Source of the DNA: JAKOWB01 sp038363005
GTDB taxonomy: Bacteria > Pseudomonadota > Alphaproteobacteria > Kiloniellales > JACOMY01
DNA length: 64,000 bases
Direction: 5' to 3'
Assembly: GCA_038363005.1 (NCBI GenBank)
Contig: JBBQBI010000011.1
Span: 62,001 to 126,000, forward strand
Both the position numbers and the translations under genes were made by a program. Shown here piece after piece: positions 15,949 to 23,659 of this stretch (position 1 is the first letter of the stretch; every line of letters begins with the position of its first letter). Below the pieces are notes generated by a model. It did no database searches and was not told where the DNA came from. It saw only the letters and a list, made by a program, of their open reading frames with translations.

Positions 15949-16620
15949 ATGAATTTCTCGCATGACAGAAAATTCAGAAATTTGGAGCCGGCAGACGACG
16001 GACCGCTGTCGGTCGCCGAGGAGGGGCCCTTCCGCGCCCTGCTCGGCGAGGCGGCCTGGGCCCGTCTGGCGCCGGCGGTCCGCGGTCGCTTCGCCACGCA
16101 GCCGGCCATCGACCGGCCGCAGCGCTTCGCCGGGCGCTATCGGGTGATCCAGCGTTCAGCCATCGGCTGGTGCTTTGCCCAGGCCTGCAAGTTAGTCGGC
16201 GCGCCGCTGCCGGTGCCGGCCGGTCGCAACGTGCCGGCCGTGGTCACCGTGGCACAGGCGCCACAGGGTGGCGGCGTGTTCTGGCGCCGCGCCTACCGCT
16301 TTCGCCAGGGCGAGCGGATCTGCACCACGGTGAAACGCCATGACGAGCGCGCGGGCCTGATGGAATGCGTCGGCCGGCATTTCGGCATGGCGCTGCGGCT
16401 GAGCGAAGAGGCGGGCGAACTGCACTTTCGCTCAACCCGCTTCTTCTGGCGCCTTGGACGGCACCAGATGACCTGGCCGCTATGGCTGTCCCCCGGGCAG
16501 ATGCACGTCACCCACGCCGATGTCGGGCAACGGCGCTTCCGCTTCACCCTGGCGGTCCGCCATCCCTGGTTCGGCGAGACCTTCTTTCAGGACGGCATTT
16601 TCCAAGCCCTGGAGGGCTGA
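15949..16620 (+). CDS. DUF4166 domain protein
   Basis: A 223-aa protein with an uncharacterised domain matching DUF4166 in layout: an FRALLGEAAWARLAPAVRGRF opening region, basic and aromatic central strands (FWRRAYRFR), and a C-terminal FRFTLAVRHPWFGETFFQ segment. No signal peptide. The function of the family is unknown. In other genomes DUF4166 occurs next to or fused with NAD-dependent epimerase/saccharopine-dehydrogenase-like domains, and here the next gene, three bases after the stop codon, encodes an epimerase, which supports a shared pathway. The ATG at 15949 follows a GGGAGGAG ribosome site. Confidence 0.85.
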   Translation: MNFSHDRKFRNLEPADDGPLSVAEEGPFRALLGEAAWARLAPAVRGRFATQPAIDRPQRFAGRYRVIQRSAIGWCFAQACKLVGAPLPVPAGRNVPAVVTVAQAPQGGGVFWRRAYRFRQGERICTTVKRHDERAGLMECVGRHFGMALRLSEEAGELHFRSTRFFWRLGRHQMTWPLWLSPGQMHVTHADVGQRRFRFTLAVRHPWFGETFFQDGIFQALEG

Positions 16621-16623
16621 GCC

Positions 16624-18174
16624 ATGACACCCTTCACACCCGCGATCACGGTTCTGCTGGCGCTGCAGCTGCTGCTGGGCCTGTTCGACATCGTCTATCA
16701 CCACGAGATGACAGAGCGCCTGACCTGGCGCGTCACGGCGCGGCGCGAACTTGTCCTGCATGCGGTGCGCAATGGCCTCTACGGCGCGATCTTCTTCAGC
16801 CTGGCCTGGCTGCAGTGGCAGGGCTTCTGGGCCGTGGCGCTGGTCGCGGTGCTGGCGGCCGAGGTGGTTCTCACGCTGGTCGATTTCGTCGAGGAGGACC
16901 GTAGCCGGCTGCTGCCGCCCAGCGAACGCGTCACCCACGCGCTGCTGGCCCTGAACTATGGCGTGCTGCTGGCGCTGTTGGCACCACGGCTCTGGGCCGC
17001 TGTCGCCCTGCCGACGACGGTTGTCTGGCAAGGGCAGGGCCTCTTCGCCTGGCTGCTCACCCTGGCCGCCACGGGCTGCCTGTTCTGGGGCTGGCGTGAT
17101 GCCCGACGCGCCTGGACGCTGCGGCGGCCAGCCACGCCGGCGGCGGGCCTGGCCGACGAGTTTCTGGAGCGCCGGCAGCACTTGCTGGTAACCGGCGGCA
17201 GCGGCTTTGTCGGCCGCCGGCTGGTGGCCGCGCTGGTGGCGGCCGGGCACGACGTGACGCTGCTGCTACGCGACCAGCGCAAGGCCGCCTGGCTGCCGAC
17301 ACCGCTGCGCTGCATCGGCAGCTTGGCGGAGCTACATCCGGCGACGCGGCTGGATGCCATCGTCCATCTGGCGGGCGAGCCGGTGGCGGCGCCCTGGACT
17401 GCCGGCCGGCGGCGCCGGATCGTCACCAGCCGGGTCGAGCTGACGCGTAGCCTGCTGGCCTGGTGCCGGCGGGCGGAGGTGCCGCCCCGGCTGCTGATCG
17501 GCGCCTCCGCGGTCGGCATCTATGGCGACCAGGGTGATGCGGTCTTGGGCGAGAGCACGCCATCCGGCACGGGCTTCGCCGCCGCGGCTTGCCAGGCGAT
17601 GGAGGCGGCGCTGGCCGAAGCGCCGGCCAGTGGGCTGCAAGCGGTGGCCCTGCGTATCGGCCTGGTGCTGGACGGCGACGGCGGCATGCTGGGCAGCCTG
17701 CTGCTGCCGTTCGAGCTGGGCCTCGCCCTAATCTTCGGTGGTGGGCGCCAGTGGCTCTCCTGGATCCACCGCGACGACCTGGTGCGCCTGATCTGCTGGC
17801 TGCTGGCGCAGGGTGGAACCAGCGGCGCCTACAATGCCACGGCACCGCATCCTGTACGGCAGCGCGACTTCGCCGGGTTGCTGGCACGGTGCTTCCGGCG
17901 CTGGTCGCTCACGCTGCCGGTGCCGCGACTGCTGTTGGCGCGCGGGCTGGGTGCCATGGGACGGGAGCTCTTCCTGGCCAGCCAGCGGGCGCTGCCACGT
18001 CGCGCCTTGGCGGGCGGCTTCCGCTTTCGCCATGCCTACCCGGCCGCGGCGTTGGTCAGCATCGTCGGCCGCGGCGCGTTGCCCGACCTGTCGCCGCTGG
18101 TTTGCCATGCTGAGCAGCCGAGTCGTGTCGTTACGAAAGGCAAGGCGGTCGATCACCAGCGGCCGGCGGCCTGA
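16624..18174 (+). CDS. Membrane domain fused to TIGR01777-family NAD-dependent epimerase
   Basis: A 516-aa two-part protein. Residues 1-165 hold four or five hydrophobic segments and no known motif. Residues 185-490 are an extended short-chain dehydrogenase domain: LVTGGSGFVGRRL (NAD site, 188-200), IVHLAGEP, SAVGIYGDQG, and LSWIHRDDLVRLI, all hallmarks of the TIGR01777 epimerases related to YfcH and plant SULA. The substrate of this family is unknown. Direct neighbour of DUF4166 and of a GbsR-like regulator, forming a likely operon. TIGR01777 proteins are usually soluble and about 300 aa, so the membrane extension is notable. Confidence 0.88.
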   Translation: MTPFTPAITVLLALQLLLGLFDIVYHHEMTERLTWRVTARRELVLHAVRNGLYGAIFFSLAWLQWQGFWAVALVAVLAAEVVLTLVDFVEEDRSRLLPPSERVTHALLALNYGVLLALLAPRLWAAVALPTTVVWQGQGLFAWLLTLAATGCLFWGWRDARRAWTLRRPATPAAGLADEFLERRQHLLVTGGSGFVGRRLVAALVAAGHDVTLLLRDQRKAAWLPTPLRCIGSLAELHPATRLDAIVHLAGEPVAAPWTAGRRRRIVTSRVELTRSLLAWCRRAEVPPRLLIGASAVGIYGDQGDAVLGESTPSGTGFAAAACQAMEAALAEAPASGLQAVALRIGLVLDGDGGMLGSLLLPFELGLALIFGGGRQWLSWIHRDDLVRLICWLLAQGGTSGAYNATAPHPVRQRDFAGLLARCFRRWSLTLPVPRLLLARGLGAMGRELFLASQRALPRRALAGGFRFRHAYPAAALVSIVGRGALPDLSPLVCHAEQPSRVVTKGKAVDHQRPAA

Positions 18175-18511
18175 GAGCTTCCTTCACAAGAGCGTGAGAC
18201 ACCGCTGCCGGCGGTTTGGCGTCACCTGATCCGCCATCGCGGCGGACCGGGCAGGGCGGCGTCGCGGCCTGCTCGGGCCGCTGCGTTGTTTGGGATCGCA
18301 CAAATTATGAATAACAGGGCATGAATTTGAGAGAAGGCACATCTTTTATAGTTAAAATCCAAGACATGTTATTCAACTGGTAGGTAATTGCACAATACTA
18401 TTCAATCGCGCTTCTATCTGACCCCGTCCATGCACGCGTCATGGGCGAGTGCGTGCTCCTTGGGGCGAGGAGGCGCGATCGCAGTGGGCCAGATTGGGGA
18501 AAGACCGAGAC
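18175..18511. other. AT-rich intergenic island upstream of surface protein copy 2
   Basis: A 337-base gap with no supported gene. The stretch from about 18300 to 18420 is strikingly AT-rich compared with the rest of the window and contains several TATA/TAAAAT-like strings and TTGAGA at 18327-18332. It probably holds the promoter and binding sites of the following gene, but no -35/-10 pair with standard spacing stands out. Confidence 0.55.
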
Positions 18512-20950
18512 ATGACAACGCATTGCTGCCTGGTTCCTGCCAGTGCCGTGGCGAAGCCGCTTGCTGACATATTGGGGCGCGGTCGCGCTGCCCTGTTGGC
18601 CGGGGTCAGCCTGGCCGGATTGCTGCTGCCGGATCCGGTCATGGCGGACAAGTGGTCGCCCTCGCTGGACGCCATCGGTCGGGCGGGCAGCGACCAGGGT
18701 GGCGGCGCGCTCGATCTGCTGGTGCCGCTCTATCAGGACGATGACACGCTGCTGTTCGGCAACGCGCTGGGTGGGTTGGACAGCGACAGCTCTACCGGCA
18801 CCGCGCTGGGCCTCGGCCTGCGCCTGCAGCTCGACGAGAGCGTGATCGTCGGTGGCTATGTCTTCGGCGACTGGCTGAGGACCTCGCACGACAACGCCTT
18901 CTTTCAGGTCACCGGCGGGCTCGAGGCCATGACCGAGGACTGGGACCTGCGTGTCACTGGCTACCTGCCGCTGACCAGCGAGCGCCTGGTTGCCGGCCGC
19001 TCGGCGGTGGACGGCGTCGATGGCGGCGGCCAACCGGGTGTCGGCCAGGGCACCCTGGCACTCCAGGGCAACGAACTGGGAATCATCTGGCAAGGGCAAC
19101 CCGGCACACCCGGCGTGAACGGCTTCAAGGACCAGGAAGCGCTGCTGGCCGGCGGCGAAGCGGAGGTCGGCTACAAGCTGCCGCTGGACCACACCCTGGG
19201 CAAGAACTGGGAGGTGCGCACCTACCTGGGCGGCTACTACTTCTCGGCCCAGGACTACGACACCTTCGCCGGCCCCCGGGCGCGTATCGAGCTTCGGGCC
19301 TACGACCTGGCCTTCCTGGGCGACGGCGCGCGGGTGACCCTGGGGGCCGAGGCAAGCTGGGACGATCCGCGCGGCGTGTCTGGCGCCGGGCTGCTGCGGG
19401 TGCGCATTCCGCTCGGCTGGTTCACCGGCGAGCGCAAGGAGCTGACGGCGCTCGACCGCCGCATGGTCGATCCCATCCCGCGTCGCATCACCCCCTTCAC
19501 CGACCAGCGCCACGAGGTGCTGACCGCGGCGACCGGCGGGATCGGCGGCGACTTCTTCGAGGCGGTGGAGGCCGACGAGACCGGCAATGAAATCACCAGC
19601 GTCTACTTCGCCAGCGGCACAGGCGATGGCAACGGCATGGCGGGCGACGCCGGCACGGCCGACGATCCCACCGACCTGGCGGACGCGGTCAGCCGCGCCG
19701 GCACCGGTGGCATGGTCGTGGTGCTGGGGGGCGCCGGCAATCTCACCGGCACCGCCAGCCTGCTGCAGAATCAGATCGTCATCGGCGGCGACGTCGATGT
19801 GCAGGTCAGCGGCGTCACCAGCGGCGCCGGCTTTACCTTCGATGCGGACGACTACAGCATGCTGGCCTCGCGCCCGACCCTGGTCAGCGACGCGGCCGCC
19901 GGCACCGGCACGCTGCGAACCACGCTGGGCAGCGGCGGCACCTGGATCCAGGGCCTGGACCTCGATCTCGGCGCCACCGCCTTGCAGCGCATCGGTGTCT
20001 ATCACCAGGACAGCAGCGACGACCTGGTGCGCGACGTCGCCGTGATCGGCGGCCTCATCGCGTTCTACGGCGAGAGCCTGAACGGCAACGTCGCCAACCT
20101 GCGGTTCGAGGACATCTCGACCGACGGCAGCACGGTCAGCCTGGCGCTGGAACATGGCGACCCGCCGCCCATGGGCATGCTGCCGGCGCACAGCATCGGC
20201 AACATCGCGGTGACCGGCGCCAGCTTTCTGAATGCTCCCTCCAACCAGCCGGTCATCCAGATCAACGCCGGGGTCGATGGCCGCGTGACCGACGTTACGC
20301 TCACGGACGTGAATGTGCTGAACAGCCGCGGCACGGCGCTTGGCCTGCAGGCGGTCGACCGGGTGACGGTCCGCAACTTCCAAGCCACCAGTGCCGTCGG
20401 CTTCGTGCCTGGATCGGCCGGGATCGTCTCGCAGAACTCGACGCAACCCATGCTGCTGAACAGCGACCTGGTGCTGGATAACGTCTTCATCGACGGCTAC
20501 ACGATCGGCCTGCGTCTTCTGGCCGACTCCAACGCGACGGTCACCGACCTTGCCATCCGAAACGCGGTGACGAAGGGCGTGGAGATCAGCAACAGCGACG
20601 GCGTCGCCATCGATGGCGCGACGATCTACGGCGTCGGGACGGTCGCCGGCGCCGCCGATCTCGCCGTGCAGATCTTCCGCACGACGAACGTCACCTTCGC
20701 GAACGTTGCCATCGACGGCATGACGCATCCCGCCATGGGTCCGGGCGTGCAGGTGACCGAGACGGGTATCTCCGTGACCGATGCGGGAACGCCGGGAAGC
20801 ATCACCTTCGACAGCGCCGCCAGTATCGGCAACACGACGACCAACATCGCGTTGGACTGCCGGAACACAAATGCGGCGACCGCGGTCGGACACCTGACAT
20901 ACGACGATCTGGACGACATGGCGGGACCGGTGATCTGCGGTTCGCCCTGA
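18512..20950 (+). CDS. Surface protein copy 2: inverse-autotransporter-like barrel plus beta-helix passenger
   Basis: An 812-aa paralog. ATG 18512 (MTTHCCLVP) follows GGGGAAAGA. The signal peptide ends near VMADKW (about residue 47). The barrel (about 50-330) includes DAIGRAGSDQGGGALDLL, GGYVFGDWLRTSHD, WDLRVTGYLPLTSE and GLLRVRIPLGWF. The passenger begins with VYFASGTGDG...ADDPTDLADAV and GGMVVVLGGAGN, then has many short Asn/Thr/Ile strands with a DSSDDLVRDVAVIGG motif. The C-terminus has a Cys pair (ALDCRN, VICGSP) around LTYDDLDD. The barrel is almost identical to that of copy 3, the passenger much less so. Presumed outer-membrane adhesin; no catalytic residues of pectate lyases are apparent. 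Confidence 0.82.
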   Translation: MTTHCCLVPASAVAKPLADILGRGRAALLAGVSLAGLLLPDPVMADKWSPSLDAIGRAGSDQGGGALDLLVPLYQDDDTLLFGNALGGLDSDSSTGTALGLGLRLQLDESVIVGGYVFGDWLRTSHDNAFFQVTGGLEAMTEDWDLRVTGYLPLTSERLVAGRSAVDGVDGGGQPGVGQGTLALQGNELGIIWQGQPGTPGVNGFKDQEALLAGGEAEVGYKLPLDHTLGKNWEVRTYLGGYYFSAQDYDTFAGPRARIELRAYDLAFLGDGARVTLGAEASWDDPRGVSGAGLLRVRIPLGWFTGERKELTALDRRMVDPIPRRITPFTDQRHEVLTAATGGIGGDFFEAVEADETGNEITSVYFASGTGDGNGMAGDAGTADDPTDLADAVSRAGTGGMVVVLGGAGNLTGTASLLQNQIVIGGDVDVQVSGVTSGAGFTFDADDYSMLASRPTLVSDAAAGTGTLRTTLGSGGTWIQGLDLDLGATALQRIGVYHQDSSDDLVRDVAVIGGLIAFYGESLNGNVANLRFEDISTDGSTVSLALEHGDPPPMGMLPAHSIGNIAVTGASFLNAPSNQPVIQINAGVDGRVTDVTLTDVNVLNSRGTALGLQAVDRVTVRNFQATSAVGFVPGSAGIVSQNSTQPMLLNSDLVLDNVFIDGYTIGLRLLADSNATVTDLAIRNAVTKGVEISNSDGVAIDGATIYGVGTVAGAADLAVQIFRTTNVTFANVAIDGMTHPAMGPGVQVTETGISVTDAGTPGSITFDSAASIGNTTTNIALDCRNTNAATAVGHLTYDDLDDMAGPVICGSP

Positions 20951-21192
20951 ACGCTGCTGACGGCAATACAATGATGTACGAACGTTTGAAGTGAGAAATA
21001 CACACACTGGTAAAATAAAACACTAGAAAAAAATGTAATACAAATACGACAGATAGCGGGAGAAATAATCGCGTTTTCAGCAATTGCAGTTGAATACACT
21101 GGCGCGCTTTTGTTGTCTGGGGCGCCGCAGGTCGTTCGGTCATCGCACTGGGCGGCTATTCATGGACTAGACCTGACGCCGTGGGGGACATC
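20951..21192. other. AT-rich intergenic island upstream of surface protein copy 3
   Basis: A 242-base gap whose central part (about 20960-21110) is very AT-rich for this genome. TTGAAG at 20986-20991 and TAAAAT at 21011-21016 are separated by 19 bases and could form a promoter. The base composition echoes the island before copy 2. No gene is supported. Confidence 0.5.
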
Positions 21193-23646
21193 ATGACATC
21201 GCTGCACGCCGGGACCGGCTCGAAGGTCGCGAGGGCAAGGCACGCTCTTCCTGACGTGGTTCGCCGCAATCAGGCGCGCCGCGGCACGCTGCTGGCCGGC
21301 GCCAGCCTGGCGTCGCTGCTGCTCTGCGGTCCGGCCCTGGCCGACAAGTGGTCGCCGTCGCTGGACGCCCTCGGCCGCGCTGGCAGCGACCAGGGCGGTG
21401 GCGCATTGGACTTGCTGGTGCCGCTCTATCAGGACGACGACACGTTGCTGTTCGGCAACGCGTTAGGCGGCTTGGATAGCGACACTTCGACGGGTACCTC
21501 GTTGGGTCTGGGCCTTCGACTGCAGCTCGACGAGAGCGTCATCGTCGGTGGCTATGTCTTCGGTGACTGGCTCAGGACCAGTCACGACAACGCATTTTTC
21601 CAGGTCACCGGCGGCCTGGAGGTGATGACCGAGGATTGGGACCTCCGGGTCACCGGCTACCTGCCGCTGACCAGCGAGCGGCTGGTCGCCGGCCGCTCCG
21701 CGGTCGACGGCACCACGGGCAGTGGCGGCATCGGCGTCGGCACCGGCACGCTCGAGGTGCATGACGACGAACTCGGCATCCAGTGGGAGGGCATTGATGG
21801 CGCCCCCGGCGTCAATGGCTTCAAGGACCAGGAGGCGCTGCTCGCCGGCGGCGAAGCGGAGGTCGGCTACAAGCTGCCGCTGGACCACACCCTCGGCAAG
21901 AACTGGGAGGTGCGCACCTATTTCGGCGGTTACTACTTCTCGGCCGAGGACTACGACACCTTTGCCGGACCGAGGGCGCGAGTCGAGCTCAGGGCCTACG
22001 ACCTGAGCTTCCTGGGCGACGGGGCGCGCGTCACGCTGGGCGCCGAAGCCTCCTGGGACGATCCGCGCGGCGTCACCGGCGCCGGCCTCTTGCGGGTGCG
22101 CATCCCGCTTGGCTGGTTTACCGGCGAGCGCAAGGAACTGACGCCGCTGGATCGCCGCATGGTCGATCCCATCCCGCGTCGAATCACCCCCTTCACCGAC
22201 CAGCGGCACGAGGTCCTGGTCGCCGCGGCGGGCTCCGCCGGCGGCGGTGCTTTCGAGGCGGTGGAGTCGCTGCAGACCGGCAACGACACGATGACGGGGC
22301 ACGAGATCACCAAGGTCTACTTCGCCAGCGGTACCAGCGGTGGCCAGGGCGCGGCCGGCGACAGCGGCTTCGCCGCCGATCCGACCGATCTGGATAGCGC
22401 GGTGACACGTGCCGGGGCCGGCGGCATGGTGGTCGTGCTCGGCGGCGCCGGGACGCTCGAAGCCCCGGTTGCCGGTGTCGAGCTGCAGCAGAACCAGATC
22501 GTCATCGGCGGCACCACGATCATCCCGGTCCAGGGTGTCATCAGCAACGCGGCCTTCAGCTTCGATCCGGGCGACTTCAGCGTCCTCGCGACGCGGCCGA
22601 CGATCAACAGCAACATTGCCGCCGGCACCTTCGGCGTCACGCTTGGCACCGCGATGGCGGCGCATAGTGGCACCTGGGTCCAGGGCCTCGACGTGACCCT
22701 GGGCAACGTCGCCGATGTCCGCATCGGCGTATTCCACGAGGACAGCTCGAACCATTTGGTGCGCGACGTCAATGTCACCGGTGGTGTCATTGCCTTTGGC
22801 GCCGACACCTCGACCGGCGGCACCGCCAACGTCGACAACATCAGCTTCGACAGCGTCAGCAGTTCAGGCAGCGCCGCTGGCTTGTACATCTTCAACAACG
22901 CCGGGGCAGGCGCAGTCAGCAACATATCGCTCACCTCGGCCACCTTTACCAACACATCGCCTGGCGCGGTTGGCGCCAGCATCCTGGTTGCATCGGACAA
23001 TGCCGAGCATGTCACTGGCCTTACTTTCACCAACGTCATGGTCGTGAACGCCGCCACCAGCGGCATGCAGCTCGCCAACGTGCAGAATGTCACCATCACC
23101 AACGTGACTCTCGGGTCCTCGGGCGCCGCGGGCAACGGCCTGATCATCCAGAGCAGCGTCAACGACAACAACCAGAACATCACCGTGGACGGACTCAGTG
23201 TCACCGGCTTCGGTGTCGGCATGCAGCTTGGCGAACTCTCCAATGCCAGCTTCAGCAATCTCACGCTGACCGATAATCGGCAGTTCGGCGTCGAGTTGGT
23301 CGGCAGCACGGGCGTCACCTTCGATACCGGCACGATCATCGGCACCGGCACCATGGCGGCGATGACGGACGCGGCCTTCCGCATCACCAACAGCACGAAC
23401 GTCACGGTAACCGACATCGCCATCGACGGGCAGACCGCCGGCGGCACGCAGGTAACCGAGCAGGGCTTCGTGGTGACAGGCACGTTGGGCGTCGGGTCGG
23501 TGACGCTGAACAGCGGCGCGAGCACCGGCAACACCACGACCCACATCGCGGCCGACTGCGCGGTGGCCATTCCGGCCAACGTTACCGGCAACCTAACCTA
23601 CGACGATCTGGACGACGTGGCGCCGGCGGTAACCTGCCCGCCATGA
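21193..23646 (+). CDS. Surface protein copy 3: inverse-autotransporter-like barrel plus beta-helix passenger
   Basis: An 817-aa paralog beginning MTSLHAGTG at 21193 behind GGGGGA (GTG 21181 is an alternative). The signal peptide ends near ALADKW (about residue 49). The barrel domain (about 50-330) matches copy 2 almost residue for residue, including GGYVFGDWLRTSHDN and DHTLGKNWEVRTY. The passenger starts VYFASGTSGGQGAAGDSG, GGMVVVLGGAG, has DSSNHLVRDVNVTGG, and ends with AADCAV, LTYDDLDD and VTCPP. Ile/Val/Asn ladders suggest a right-handed parallel beta-helix. Probably exported to the cell surface through its own N-terminal barrel. Convergent with the CoA-transferase gene, 13 bases apart. 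Confidence 0.82.
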   Translation: MTSLHAGTGSKVARARHALPDVVRRNQARRGTLLAGASLASLLLCGPALADKWSPSLDALGRAGSDQGGGALDLLVPLYQDDDTLLFGNALGGLDSDTSTGTSLGLGLRLQLDESVIVGGYVFGDWLRTSHDNAFFQVTGGLEVMTEDWDLRVTGYLPLTSERLVAGRSAVDGTTGSGGIGVGTGTLEVHDDELGIQWEGIDGAPGVNGFKDQEALLAGGEAEVGYKLPLDHTLGKNWEVRTYFGGYYFSAEDYDTFAGPRARVELRAYDLSFLGDGARVTLGAEASWDDPRGVTGAGLLRVRIPLGWFTGERKELTPLDRRMVDPIPRRITPFTDQRHEVLVAAAGSAGGGAFEAVESLQTGNDTMTGHEITKVYFASGTSGGQGAAGDSGFAADPTDLDSAVTRAGAGGMVVVLGGAGTLEAPVAGVELQQNQIVIGGTTIIPVQGVISNAAFSFDPGDFSVLATRPTINSNIAAGTFGVTLGTAMAAHSGTWVQGLDVTLGNVADVRIGVFHEDSSNHLVRDVNVTGGVIAFGADTSTGGTANVDNISFDSVSSSGSAAGLYIFNNAGAGAVSNISLTSATFTNTSPGAVGASILVASDNAEHVTGLTFTNVMVVNAATSGMQLANVQNVTITNVTLGSSGAAGNGLIIQSSVNDNNQNITVDGLSVTGFGVGMQLGELSNASFSNLTLTDNRQFGVELVGSTGVTFDTGTIIGTGTMAAMTDAAFRITNSTNVTVTDIAIDGQTAGGTQVTEQGFVVTGTLGVGSVTLNSGASTGNTTTHIAADCAVAIPANVTGNLTYDDLDDVAPAVTCPP

Positions 23647-23659
23647 ACAGGGCCGCGGG

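Noticed and set aside
18398..21007. Minus-strand open frame of 869 codons opposite surface protein copy 2
   Set aside because: It is a shadow of the plus-strand gene: high GC keeps the antisense frame open, composition is rich in Arg/Gly/Asp/His without any domain, and it lacks a ribosome site.
12897..23646. Pectate lyase or other polysaccharide-cleaving activity of the beta-helix proteins
   Set aside because: The passengers have the fold pattern but no recognisable catalytic Asp/Arg clusters of lyases or GH28 enzymes, and the N-terminal barrel argues for a surface structural role.
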